From a bacterium (GTDB taxonomy: Bacteria > Bacillota > Clostridia > Lachnospirales > Lachnospiraceae): 34,313 nucleotides of DNA. The DNA lies in the NCBI GenBank assembly GCA_023667365.1, contig JAMPAG010000001.1, positions 198,588 through 232,900 on the forward strand. Direction: 5' to 3'. A program made the translations under genes and the position numbers. This document shows positions 8,473 through 16,842 of the stretch, piece after piece. Position 1 is the stretch's first letter, and the number at the start of each line of letters is the position of its first letter. The notes under the pieces were generated by a model. It searched no databases. It had not been told where the DNA came from and worked only from the letters and a program-made list of their open reading frames with translations.

Positions 8473-9678
8473 TTACATTTGCTCTCGTCCCGCCACCCAC
8501 TGTCCGCCTGAATAAGCATTCTGCCCCGCAAGCCACTGCTTCGCATACAGAAACGCCGCTTCCGACGATGCGGCGTCCGCCTCCGGGACCTTCAGTTCGC
8601 CCGCTTTACTAAAATAAAGACTTCTGCTTTTGCCCTTTCCGTCCAAATGCCAGCCGCCGATGCTCTGTAAATCCTGCCAGAAATAAATACCGCCGGGACG
8701 CTGCACATCCACCAGAAAATGCCGTGTGACCACATAGTCTCCGTTCGCGGCAAGCGGCGCCTGCGTAAAGTACTCCCGGCAGAACAGCTCCTTTAGCCGC
8801 CCTGCGTCTCCCCATTCCTTAAATCTGCGCAGCCCCTTCCGGATCGGACCCGTAGCGGTTATAACAACAAACACCGCCCCCGCATATAGAAATCCCATGA
8901 TCTCGACGATCTCTCCAAACTGCTCCCCTTTCGGCGGATCTAAGAAAACTATCGCGGTAAGGAACGCCAGCATCCCTCCCTCAAACAAAAGAACATTGCG
9001 GAGGATCGCGCTCTGGTACCAGTAAAAATAACGGTGCAGGAATGCAGACGCGGACTTTCCCTCCTGCCAGCGGAAACACGTGATCTTTACGGAATAGAGC
9101 CGGACAAACAGCACGACTGCCAGAAGAACAATCTTACAGCACAAAAAATACACCGCATACAGATACACCCACAGCACCCACTCCGACGCCGCGAAGAACG
9201 ATGATTTTCCCCCCAGCGCATCATGTAAAAACGCAAACAAAATCAGCGCGGTGCAGAGCGCATCCGGAATACAGGAAATCACCCAGCGGAGCCTTTCTTT
9301 TTTGTTCCGCCTGCGCTGCAGCACATAACAGACCGTCCAGAGAAACATCCATACGAACGTCACAAGCGCCAGCTTTGCCAAAAGCTTCTCACTTTTCAGC
9401 GCCTGCGCAAAAAGAGCAATCCGCTCCGTCCCCGGTCTCGGCACATGCACAAATAACGCGGCAAGCGATGCTCCTATCACGGAAGCGAAGCTCGGAATCC
9501 CTAAGATCGCCAGATTCTCCGCCTGAGATTTTCGTTTCACCAGCTGGTAACAATCCAAGATATAAAACGCCGCGCTCACATATAAGATCACCATGACAAT
9601 GAAAAAATCATGTTCCATGAACGCATCCTCATCCACAAACAACCGGAAAAATGCCGTGAGCTCCCTATTTTTGTTCAT
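8473..9678 (-). CDS. polytopic membrane protein of unknown function
   Basis: I do not recognise this family. The 401-residue protein has about six to eight hydrophobic helices, beginning with FFIVMVILYVSAAFYILD near residue 25 and ending near residue 280 (MGFLYAGAVFVVITATG). A soluble C-terminal domain of roughly 110 residues follows and contains GGIYFWQDL and GGWHLDGKGKSRSLYF. ATG 9678 has GGAGG nine bases upstream and overlaps the end of the preceding gene by 14 nt, so translation is probably coupled. It is the last of five tightly packed genes starting at 16770, and the membrane anchor candidate of that set. The function is not inferable beyond membership in the cluster. Confidence 0.75.
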   Translation of the reverse strand: MNKNRELTAFFRLFVDEDAFMEHDFFIVMVILYVSAAFYILDCYQLVKRKSQAENLAILGIPSFASVIGASLAALFVHVPRPGTERIALFAQALKSEKLLAKLALVTFVWMFLWTVCYVLQRRRNKKERLRWVISCIPDALCTALILFAFLHDALGGKSSFFAASEWVLWVYLYAVYFLCCKIVLLAVVLFVRLYSVKITCFRWQEGKSASAFLHRYFYWYQSAILRNVLLFEGGMLAFLTAIVFLDPPKGEQFGEIVEIMGFLYAGAVFVVITATGPIRKGLRRFKEWGDAGRLKELFCREYFTQAPLAANGDYVVTRHFLVDVQRPGGIYFWQDLQSIGGWHLDGKGKSRSLYFSKAGELKVPEADAASSEAAFLYAKQWLAGQNAYSGGQWVAGREQM

Positions 9679-10855
9679 TTTCGTACTCCTCCACGATCGC
9701 AAGGATCGCGCGCGCGGATTCGGGATATTCCTTCACGATCTCCCGGATCTCCTGCTTAGCGCGCTCTACGAGATCGCGATTATGCTCCATCTGCTTGCGG
9801 AGCTTCTGGCGCTGCTCATTATAACTGTGCCGGAATTCCACGCGCTCACGGGAATCTAAGAACGCCTCCGGCCGGCGCATCCACACGAGCGGATCGAATA
9901 ACTGATAATGCTGCAGCAATCGAAGCAGTTCCCTGCGGAAATAAGAAAGATCGTCCACCGTCCGCTCATACTGCTTTCTGTATTCCTGCTCCTCATAAAA
10001 CATTTGAAGCTGCTGTTCCAGCATGGCGCTGCTCTCGGTATGATATTTCATATAGAGATAATCCAACAGGTTCGTATTGTTCACATAGCGGATCTTCACA
10101 CGGTTCTGCAAAAGAATGAGTTTGTTAATGCCCGCCGTCACGCGCGTAAGTTCCTTCGACGCCTCGTGATAGCGGATATAAACATAGACCAGCACGCCCG
10201 CTGTCACGAGCCCCGCCAGCAGATACCCGACGGACGAGTCCATGTGCAGTCCGAACTGAAACAGCAGCAATAGCGCAAAACAAATACTCATCGCACAAAT
10301 GCAGATGAGAGACATCCCCTTCGTATCGTGCATGGTATGCCGCAGCTCGTTTCTGCGTATCTCATACGCCTGCCTCTCAGCGTGCAGTCTGCGCAGATCA
10401 TGCTTGACAAGTTCCCGGTATTCCTCATTTTCCCTTAATTTGGCAAGCGCCTCCTCCGCCTCCGGCTCGATTTCCTCGATCCTGCGGTATTCCTCCTCCG
10501 GCATCCGGCTCTTGCCCTCCGGGATTTCCTGTCTCGCCTGCTCCAAGCTCAATATCTTGTTCGCATAAGAAACAAGCTGGTCATATTCGCTGTCCGGGAG
10601 CGCCTCGACCTCATCCACATCCTTGAGATAGGAAGTCACTCTGTTGTACTCCCCGTTTAATTCCGAAAGAGTGGCTGCGGCATCCGCCGTCTGCTCCATC
10701 AGGGCGCGCACATATTTTTCGCGCTCCTCAGGCAGCGTCATATCGACTTCCTGCCTGCGCAGCGCAAGCTGCTCCCAATCGCCGAAATCGAATGTTTCCT
10801 CCTCCGCCGTATCCTTTCTTTTTTTACCAAACCATCTTTTCAGAAACTCAAACAT
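9665..10855 (-). CDS. coiled-coil protein with a central membrane hairpin
   Basis: The family is unrecognised. The N-terminal 180 residues are highly charged and heptad-like (for example EEALAKLRENEEYRELVKH). Two adjacent hydrophobic segments follow (SLICICAMSICFALLLLFQF and GYLLAGLVTAGVLVYVYIRY), and then another long charged helical region to the C-terminus. Both coiled-coil arms should lie on the same, cytoplasmic, side. A basic stretch, FGKKRKD, is near the N-terminus. Two starts are possible: ATG 10855, four bases after the upstream stop, or GTG 10867, overlapping it. Neither has a strong ribosome site, which suggests translational coupling. It may act as a scaffold for the neighbouring soluble proteins; that is inference. 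Confidence 0.75.
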   Translation of the reverse strand: MFEFLKRWFGKKRKDTAEEETFDFGDWEQLALRRQEVDMTLPEEREKYVRALMEQTADAAATLSELNGEYNRVTSYLKDVDEVEALPDSEYDQLVSYANKILSLEQARQEIPEGKSRMPEEEYRRIEEIEPEAEEALAKLRENEEYRELVKHDLRRLHAERQAYEIRRNELRHTMHDTKGMSLICICAMSICFALLLLFQFGLHMDSSVGYLLAGLVTAGVLVYVYIRYHEASKELTRVTAGINKLILLQNRVKIRYVNNTNLLDYLYMKYHTESSAMLEQQLQMFYEEQEYRKQYERTVDDLSYFRRELLRLLQHYQLFDPLVWMRRPEAFLDSRERVEFRHSYNEQRQKLRKQMEHNRDLVERAKQEIREIVKEYPESARAILAIVEEYENEQK

Positions 10856-10859
10856 CCGT

Positions 10860-11687
10860 CTATTCACACCGCTTTCTGTAGCTTTCTTTTAACTGCGTGA
10901 CCACGCTCTCCACCTGCGCATAATAATCGGGGCTTTTCTCCTCCCATGCCTGTTCTAAATCGGCAATCTCCCCGCATTCTTCGCTCATGCACCACTCATC
11001 CCGATATGCCGCGAGAAGAGCGTCCACCTGCTCGGCAAGCTGCTTTAATTCCGGCAGCGCGGCAAGCTTTTTTTCCTGCTCCTGCCGCGTTCCGTGCATT
11101 CTGACCGCACACACATAATTGCGGAGGCTGTCCCTGTGGTAGGTCAGCCGGTATGCCTTGTCAAAATATTCCTCCGCCAGTGCAAAACCGAACATCTGCG
11201 CCTCAATGCACCCCATCGCATGATAGATCTTTGCCGTCAGGGCAATATCCTTTCCCTCCACCTCCGCGAGCAGTCCGCGGTACTGCGCTAAGGCGCGCTC
11301 ATACCTGCCGTCCTGCGCAAGGCGGTCTATGCGTATCTTCTTTTTTTCATTCGGAGCAAGTCCTGCGTTCTCGCGCATCACCCGCTTTACTTCCTCCAGC
11401 CTCTCCCGTCCGCAATAATGACATTCTTCCATGATGCGCACAACAAAACTTTCCAGCGGATTTTCGTTCCGCGCAAAGACCCTGAGACTTCCCGCAAGCT
11501 CCTCCAGTCCCAGCTCCTTCTCGATCCAGGAAAACAGTTCCTCGTTTATCAGCTCCTCGTCAAGCAGGACGGCATGTTGATCGAAATAATAGCAAAGCTC
11601 CTCGATCGCATACAGTCTGACGCCTGCGTGCCGTATCACATATGGTTTCGCGGCATATCTGCCGACGCATATCCTCACCCTGCCCAT
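10860..11687 (-). CDS. soluble helical-repeat (TPR-like) protein
   Basis: This 275-residue protein has no signal peptide or membrane helix. Residues 1-110 contain MGRVRICVGRYAAKPYV and an acidic helical region. From about residue 125 to 215, paired helices with TPR-like spacing occur (YERALAQYRGLLAEVEGKD, IYHAMGCIEAQMFGFALAEE, YFDKAYRLTYHRDSLRNY). The ATG has GGGAGG five bases upstream. The gene overlaps the next frame closely. It lies between the Hsp70-like protein and the coiled-coil membrane protein, so an adaptor role is plausible but unproven. I do not recognise a named family with certainty. Confidence 0.75.
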   Translation of the reverse strand: MGRVRICVGRYAAKPYVIRHAGVRLYAIEELCYYFDQHAVLLDEELINEELFSWIEKELGLEELAGSLRVFARNENPLESFVVRIMEECHYCGRERLEEVKRVMRENAGLAPNEKKKIRIDRLAQDGRYERALAQYRGLLAEVEGKDIALTAKIYHAMGCIEAQMFGFALAEEYFDKAYRLTYHRDSLRNYVCAVRMHGTRQEQEKKLAALPELKQLAEQVDALLAAYRDEWCMSEECGEIADLEQAWEEKSPDYYAQVESVVTQLKESYRKRCE

Positions 11688-11699
11688 CGCTGCCTCCCG

Positions 11700-11865
11700 T
11701 CATCTTTTGTCGTTCTCCCTGCGCCTGTCTCCGCGCTTTCTGCCCGCTCACCTCTGCGCGTTCTCCGCGCCCTCCGGCTCTTTTGCGCGTTTCCTGCTGC
11801 GCCTTTTTCCGCGTTTCCTGCCCGCTTATCCCGCGCGCTCTCCGGCTTTTTCGCGCATTTCCTGC
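11700..11865. repeat. degenerate GC-rich repeats inside an operon gap
   Basis: The 178-nt gap between the Hsp70-like gene and the TPR-like gene is the only large gap in this five-gene set. It contains at least three variants of GCGTTTCCTGC and two of CTCCGGCTyTTTYGCGC, which look like a decayed duplication of roughly 60 bases. Frames across it are Arg/Ala-rich on the minus strand and Pro/Leu/Arg-rich on the plus strand. I do not regard them as genes. Confidence 0.45.
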
Positions 11866-13194
11866 TCACTCCGCCTGCCTGTCGTTTATTTCCGCGCCCG
11901 GCGACACATTGACTTCCTGCTCCCAGCTTAACCCGCTGCTCTCAAAAAAGCTTCCGAATCCCATGTCCTCCACGCGGACCGAAAAGCTCTCTTCCGAGAG
12001 AAAACGCGCTTTCAGACGCAGTCTTGTCATGTGCCCGTCCTTCTCAGGCAGACCGTTCAGCTTCATGAGCAGCGTCCGGCGCACGCCCCCGTTTAGGGGC
12101 GTCAGTACAAAAATCAGTTCATTGCCGCTCTCTAAGAGCAGATCCCATTCCCTGCCGGCGTCAAACCAGTTGACGCCCGCGTCGATCAGCGGATAGTACT
12201 GCTCTTTTCCCTCTACGACCGCATTCATGCCGATATTGACCTTGAGCTTGTCCTTTCCGAGAAATAAATACTTCGTTGACACGGCACTCGGATGAACACG
12301 CTCATAAGCCGCATAACACGCGCCCTTGCTGTAGAGATTGTTTCCCTGAAATACCCTGCGCTTGCTGCACAAAAACCGGAGCGATTCTTTGCACCAGCCG
12401 CCCTGATAGCCGTCGCCGATGAGATACACGCAGGAGACGATGCGCTCCCCTGTCTCCTGCGCCGCGATCGCCATAAACGCCTCGTCGCGCTGTCTTTTCT
12501 GTAACGATACGCCCGCCTCGTCCCCCTCAAACGGCGCGATAAGCATCTGCGGAAAGTGCTTCTTTGTCGCAAACGCAACGACCGGGCTTGTTCTCCTGTT
12601 ATATTCCAGACGATATGTTTTCAGATACTCCGATGCGTACTCGAAGATCATGACCTCATGCGTGCGCAGCTCCTCAGGCTGATGCATACAATACTGATAA
12701 AAGCTTTCGGCATGACTCTGAAAAAACAAATGCTCCCTGTCCATCTGCAGATAGCCGCCCACACCGGAAAGCACCTCCAGCATACGGCCGTCCGCTTCCT
12801 CCACCGTGATCATCAGATAATCCGGCCGCTCCGCTCCCGAACCGAGCAGCATCACGGACAGACTGTGCTTAATGAAAAGCGCCAGCAGAGACACCGCGTC
12901 AAACTGCTCGTCCTCCAGCGTGACCTGCTCTCCCGCGCACGCGCGCGCAAGCAGGTGCTCCACCAGGATCCCGTCTCCCTCCTCGCTGTGCCGGAACGCG
13001 TCCCTCCCAAAAAACCACTGATTGACGCCATGACGCTTACACAGCGCCGTCGGGATCGCAAACTGCTCCTTTCCCGCAACAAGACTCACCGTTTCCGGCT
13101 CCGGCTTCTCGCTGCTGCAAAAACTGATCTGCGCGCTCTCATGATTTAATTCCAGTCCGATGAACAGTCGGTTCTTTTTTTCCCGAAACAGCAT
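11866..13194 (-). CDS. divergent Hsp70/actin-fold protein (DUF5716-like)
   Basis: The 442-residue protein opens with LFIGLELNHESAQISF, in the position of the Hsp70 phosphate-1 strand-turn-strand but without the DxGT residues. Around residue 170 VMIFEYASEYLKTYRLEY stands where phosphate-2 (DxGG) should be. GDGYQGG and NNLYSKGACYAAYE mirror the Hsp70 adenosine motif and the final NPD..GAA helix. From about residue 315, a beta-rich domain (YYPLIDAGVNWFDAG, LNGLPEKDGHMTRLRLKARF, VRVEDMGFGSFF) matches the layout of an Hsp70 substrate-binding beta-sandwich. The helical lid is short or missing. I infer a pseudo-chaperone, possibly unable to hydrolyse ATP. RBS AAGGAGAGGAC starts at the stop of the upstream gene. 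Naming as DUF5716 is from memory. Confidence 0.75.
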   Translation of the reverse strand: MLFREKKNRLFIGLELNHESAQISFCSSEKPEPETVSLVAGKEQFAIPTALCKRHGVNQWFFGRDAFRHSEEGDGILVEHLLARACAGEQVTLEDEQFDAVSLLALFIKHSLSVMLLGSGAERPDYLMITVEEADGRMLEVLSGVGGYLQMDREHLFFQSHAESFYQYCMHQPEELRTHEVMIFEYASEYLKTYRLEYNRRTSPVVAFATKKHFPQMLIAPFEGDEAGVSLQKRQRDEAFMAIAAQETGERIVSCVYLIGDGYQGGWCKESLRFLCSKRRVFQGNNLYSKGACYAAYERVHPSAVSTKYLFLGKDKLKVNIGMNAVVEGKEQYYPLIDAGVNWFDAGREWDLLLESGNELIFVLTPLNGGVRRTLLMKLNGLPEKDGHMTRLRLKARFLSEESFSVRVEDMGFGSFFESSGLSWEQEVNVSPGAEINDRQAE

Positions 13195-13203
13195 GTCCTC
13201 TCC

Positions 13204-16200
13204 TTACTCCTGTGCCTGCGGCGAAAATAACTTCGCGGTCAGAAAGCTCTTTTCCCCATAAGCGGCGTACATCTTATGAAAGCCCGAATAATCCTGTAAT
13301 GTTCCCGCAATGACTAAATCGTTGATCTCCTCGTACCGGGTGCCGCCGCCGCCCGCGCTCATATCATTCTTGCTGATGGTCGCGCTCTCGGTGAGCTGCT
13401 CTCCCTCCGCGGTCTCCTCCGTAATATAATATTGCAGCGTCTCGCCAAAAAAGAGCACAAACGATTTGATATGGATCCCCTCGTACATGTCCGTCATCGG
13501 TTCCGTCACATACGCGCCGTCCCCGTCCTCCGTCTGCATCACATAATGCAGCAGCACCCGTCTGCCCGGCACCGTGCGGTATTCGATCATCGTCTCATCC
13601 GCGCAGCGCGCGGCGCACTTCACGACCTGCGCATAGTCCGCAAAAAACGGAAAGCAGATGCCGCGCGACATAAAATACTCCAAAAAGCGCCCGGCGAGCT
13701 GCAAAACCTCCTCGCCCGCGGAAGACGCGGAATCGGCATAAAACTTTAAGTAGGCGAGGCGGCATACGTCGTGAAGCTCCTCGCCCCGGTAAAACAGCCT
13801 TGTAAAATAAGAAAACAGCTTTTCATCCACCACATTGCCGCGGACAAAATAATCATAGGCGCTGACCGTCAGATAGGCAAGCTCCACCTGTCTGCCCGCA
13901 CCGCTCTTTACATAAGAATAAAACAGTTCATTCTTTTCCCCGATATAATAACCGCTGAACAAGATCTGCAATAAGATCCGCTCGCACAGATGATTCACAT
14001 CCAGTTCAAAATCCTTTGCCGCTTTCCAAAGATCGCGCAGATGCTTTGTCGTCCCCTCATAATATGCCGCAAGGTAGCGGAGAATGTTCTCGTCATATTT
14101 TCCGCCCTCAAATGTCCGAAACGCAAGCAGGATCAGCTTCTCGTCGCGCTTAAATTCCCCCCTGACGATCAGACGGCTGATCAGCCGCACCGCGACCGCC
14201 GCATCCACCTGCTCCATACCGAACGCGCAGAGCCATTGATACGCCTTGTCGTACATTGCGCGCAGGATCAGCAGTCGCAAGAACGCGCTGCGCTCCCGCG
14301 TGCCCATATCCTCCGGATCGACAGCAAGAAGGACGGCGTCACATTCTTCTATCCGGTCGTTGTCATAGAGGAACTGCGCCAGACGCAGGCGGATCTCCCG
14401 CTTAAATTCGTCCTTCACATACCCGGAAGCCCACAGCCGCCTGTAACACTCCACATTTTTGTCCGTGACCACAACGCCGCTGCGTCCGCCCTCACACAGA
14501 TAGAGATCCATCCCTAAATGACTTTTTACCAGACCGCCCGCCTCCTTGATAAAGCGTCCGGGAATCATCAGCTTTTCGATACGGTATAATTCACCCGACA
14601 CTCTGCGGTTTCCGTGCTCATCCTGAAGCAGGATCTGGTACGACGAATCATAGATTGGAACGACCGCCTTTTTGTCCGTGACGGGATAGACATGTTCTCC
14701 TTTCAGACGGTCATAAATGAGCACGACCTGCCTGCACGCGTCCTCCTTTACCGTGATAAGATGGGAAAAAAGCAGGGTGATGAACTGCGGCGCATTTTCC
14801 TCGTTTAACATGGCGGGCGTGACAAGCTCGCTGTAAAGATAGGCAAGCTGTTTATTGATGTGCCCCATGCCGATCTGCTCGACCAGAAAGCGCTCCACGG
14901 ACTGCCGATAGGTAACGGCAATCTCCGGGTACTTGTCCCGATTGCGGTAAATGTTCGCGTAAAGCACGCTCTTTCCCTGATAATCCAGTTCGCTGTGATA
15001 CGCGAAATACATCATGACCATCTTTGGGAGCGTCCCCTCGAAATCCTTCGGCAAAGAAAGCATGTAGGATTCATACAGCCTCGTCACACGCAGTTCACGC
15101 TCGATCCCGAGCGCATACCATGAAAAATAGCGCTCCCCGAACTTCCCGCCCTTGATCAGAAAACTGAGCAGGATCTGCAGCGTCTCGTCATCCTTTGTCG
15201 TGCGGTAGCTTTTTTGCAGGATAAAAAACATCCTCTCGGAATATTGCCTGATCTTTGGCGCCAGATTTTGAAGCTGCAAAATAACGTCCTTTTTCAGCAC
15301 GTCCTTTTTTGCCGCATAATTCAGTACCTGTATCTCAAACTCGGAAAGCTTACTGAGCATGGTCGGATTGGCGTTCAGGAGCGCGAGCGCCTCCATATAA
15401 AGAACAGGGCTCTTGCAGTTCTCATGGAACTGGTTCTCCAGAAACAGCCATTTTTTGTAGGGACTCTTGGAAAACTCCTCCCGCAGATAAAGAAGCAGCC
15501 AGGCGATCCGCCAGTTTTCGGGGTGCTGCGCATAAATCTGCTCCACCTCGATCGTCACCTCGTCCACATAAACCTCGCTGCGCCGGACTAAGGACGTCAG
15601 ATATAAGTAATAGCACCAGTGCTCCGGCGCGCGTTTCCCGTATGTAAGGTCCTGCTCCACACGCTCCAAAATCCATTTGGCTTCGTTGGTGCGTTCCTCC
15701 GTGATCAGAAGCTGCGCTTTGAACAGGCGCGCGGGAATGCTCCGCTCCTCCAATTCATTCATCCGCTCCACGATCTTCTTGGACTCGCGCAGCCATACAT
15801 TGGACGAAAGCTTCTTTGTGCGGAATCCGGCATAATATTCCATCAGGGAGACCGTTAAACGGCGCATCTCTTTTTTGCCGGAAAAAATTACGCCGCGCCG
15901 CGCCGCCGCCGTGACCTGAATCTCGATCCGAATATCCACGGAAGCGTTGAACAGGCGCACAACGCCAAAATTATTGCCTGCATGAAGTCCCGCGCTGTCC
16001 ACCAGAAATCCGGTATTGCAGATATTTCCCAAAAAATCATCGTCGGTCAGCACCTTTTTTTCCACGGAAAGAAAATCGCCGTCCGTCTCGATGGCAAGCG
16101 CCGTATAACCCCAGCCGTTGCGCGTGATCGTGATGCGTCCCTGCGCCGTGTCCTCCGGCTCCTCCATCCGGATGTGCGTTTCCATCGGAAGATACTCGAT

Positions 16201-16770
16201 CGGCTGCTTTTTGTTGATCTCGACCAAAAATTCATCGACATTCTGCTGATTGCCTTTCGTGCCGGAAAGTCCCAGATAGGTATCCAGATAGCGCCGGTCC
16301 GCACCGTGAAACAGCGACACAAAATCATCGCGGTAAAACAGCGTGACCGCCTCGTCCCAGTTGGTCTTGGCAAGATTGGCAAAATGAAACAGATTTCTGA
16401 TCGGTCCGAGCAGAGAGGTCAGTACGCTGTGCGCGACCGTTACAACAAAGGGAATCGTATATTCACCCGCGCTCGAGACAATGGAAAACTCCCCTTTCTG
16501 GATGTCTCCCTCCTCCATACCGACACCCGAAAAACGATAAGGAATCTCCGCCTGCGTTCCGTCAAACCCCGTTTTCAGACATTGCATGCGCAACAATGAG
16601 GAGCGCACTGTCCCCCTGACCGGGTTCCCGCCCCTTGATGTAATCTGAAAGCTCCCCTTTACCGTCTCTCCTTTTTGGATAGAAAGCTCGATCTTATAAT
16701 CGGAAAGCATTAACGAACCTGCATCATATTCAATTTTTCCGTCGATCAGGCGCTGTGTTACCGTTTCCAC
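13204..16770 (-). CDS. large beta-sandwich plus helical-repeat protein (DUF5717-like)
   Basis: This 1188-residue protein has no signal peptide or membrane helix. Residues 1-118 look like an Ig/MSP-type beta-sandwich (YKIELSIQKGETVKGSFQI, GEYTIPFVVTVAHS). A short helical hinge, and a second beta domain ending near residue 290 (VVRLFNASVDIRIEIQVTA), follow. Residues 310-1030 form a long alpha-helical repeat solenoid (ARLFKAQLLITEERTNEAKW, YDKAYQWLCAFGMEQVDAAV). A final beta-rich domain of about 130 residues (PGRRVLLHYVMQTEDGDGAY) closes it. The start is GTG 16770 with GGACGG eight bases upstream. Its own promoter lies at 16810-16838 and it leads the five-gene set. I recall this architecture as DUF5717 from Lachnospiraceae; the function is unknown. 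Confidence 0.8.
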   Translation of the reverse strand: METVTQRLIDGKIEYDAGSLMLSDYKIELSIQKGETVKGSFQITSRGGNPVRGTVRSSLLRMQCLKTGFDGTQAEIPYRFSGVGMEEGDIQKGEFSIVSSAGEYTIPFVVTVAHSVLTSLLGPIRNLFHFANLAKTNWDEAVTLFYRDDFVSLFHGADRRYLDTYLGLSGTKGNQQNVDEFLVEINKKQPIEYLPMETHIRMEEPEDTAQGRITITRNGWGYTALAIETDGDFLSVEKKVLTDDDFLGNICNTGFLVDSAGLHAGNNFGVVRLFNASVDIRIEIQVTAAARRGVIFSGKKEMRRLTVSLMEYYAGFRTKKLSSNVWLRESKKIVERMNELEERSIPARLFKAQLLITEERTNEAKWILERVEQDLTYGKRAPEHWCYYLYLTSLVRRSEVYVDEVTIEVEQIYAQHPENWRIAWLLLYLREEFSKSPYKKWLFLENQFHENCKSPVLYMEALALLNANPTMLSKLSEFEIQVLNYAAKKDVLKKDVILQLQNLAPKIRQYSERMFFILQKSYRTTKDDETLQILLSFLIKGGKFGERYFSWYALGIERELRVTRLYESYMLSLPKDFEGTLPKMVMMYFAYHSELDYQGKSVLYANIYRNRDKYPEIAVTYRQSVERFLVEQIGMGHINKQLAYLYSELVTPAMLNEENAPQFITLLFSHLITVKEDACRQVVLIYDRLKGEHVYPVTDKKAVVPIYDSSYQILLQDEHGNRRVSGELYRIEKLMIPGRFIKEAGGLVKSHLGMDLYLCEGGRSGVVVTDKNVECYRRLWASGYVKDEFKREIRLRLAQFLYDNDRIEECDAVLLAVDPEDMGTRERSAFLRLLILRAMYDKAYQWLCAFGMEQVDAAVAVRLISRLIVRGEFKRDEKLILLAFRTFEGGKYDENILRYLAAYYEGTTKHLRDLWKAAKDFELDVNHLCERILLQILFSGYYIGEKNELFYSYVKSGAGRQVELAYLTVSAYDYFVRGNVVDEKLFSYFTRLFYRGEELHDVCRLAYLKFYADSASSAGEEVLQLAGRFLEYFMSRGICFPFFADYAQVVKCAARCADETMIEYRTVPGRRVLLHYVMQTEDGDGAYVTEPMTDMYEGIHIKSFVLFFGETLQYYITEETAEGEQLTESATISKNDMSAGGGGTRYEEINDLVIAGTLQDYSGFHKMYAAYGEKSFLTAKLFSPQAQE

Positions 16771-16809
16771 AACAAAAACCGTCCTTATACGTCATAAAAA
16801 TCCACTTTT

Positions 16810-16838
16810 ATTATAGGATAAAACGGCTTACTTCGCAA
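16810..16838 (-). promoter_or_regulatory. sigma-A-type promoter for the five-gene unknown operon
   Basis: Minus-strand TTGCGA (16833-16838), 17-base spacer, perfect TATAAT (16810-16815). The expected start near 16803 gives a leader of about 33 bases before GTG 16770. The -35 lies downstream of the fruK-like stop, in the gap of 72 bases. The promoter resembles the one in front of purC (TTGCGG-N17-TATAAT). Confidence 0.8.
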
Positions 16839-16842
16839 TGGA

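Noticed and set aside
8456..8475. PurR PurBox upstream of purC
   Set aside because: One box-like sequence is present, but the partner box at the required spacing is not. PurR is mainly a Bacilli regulator, so I do not list it as a feature.
11675..11869. Basic minus-strand frame starting at a GTG overlapping the Hsp70-like stop
   Set aside because: Low-complexity Arg/Ala/Lys sequence caused by the GC-rich decayed repeats. It overlaps the start of the TPR-like gene and lacks a ribosome site.
13432..16599. Long series of plus-strand frames opposite the DUF5717-like gene
   Set aside because: These are antisense shadows of GC-rich codons, rich in His and Arg, with no ribosome sites. The minus-strand gene is continuous and well supported.
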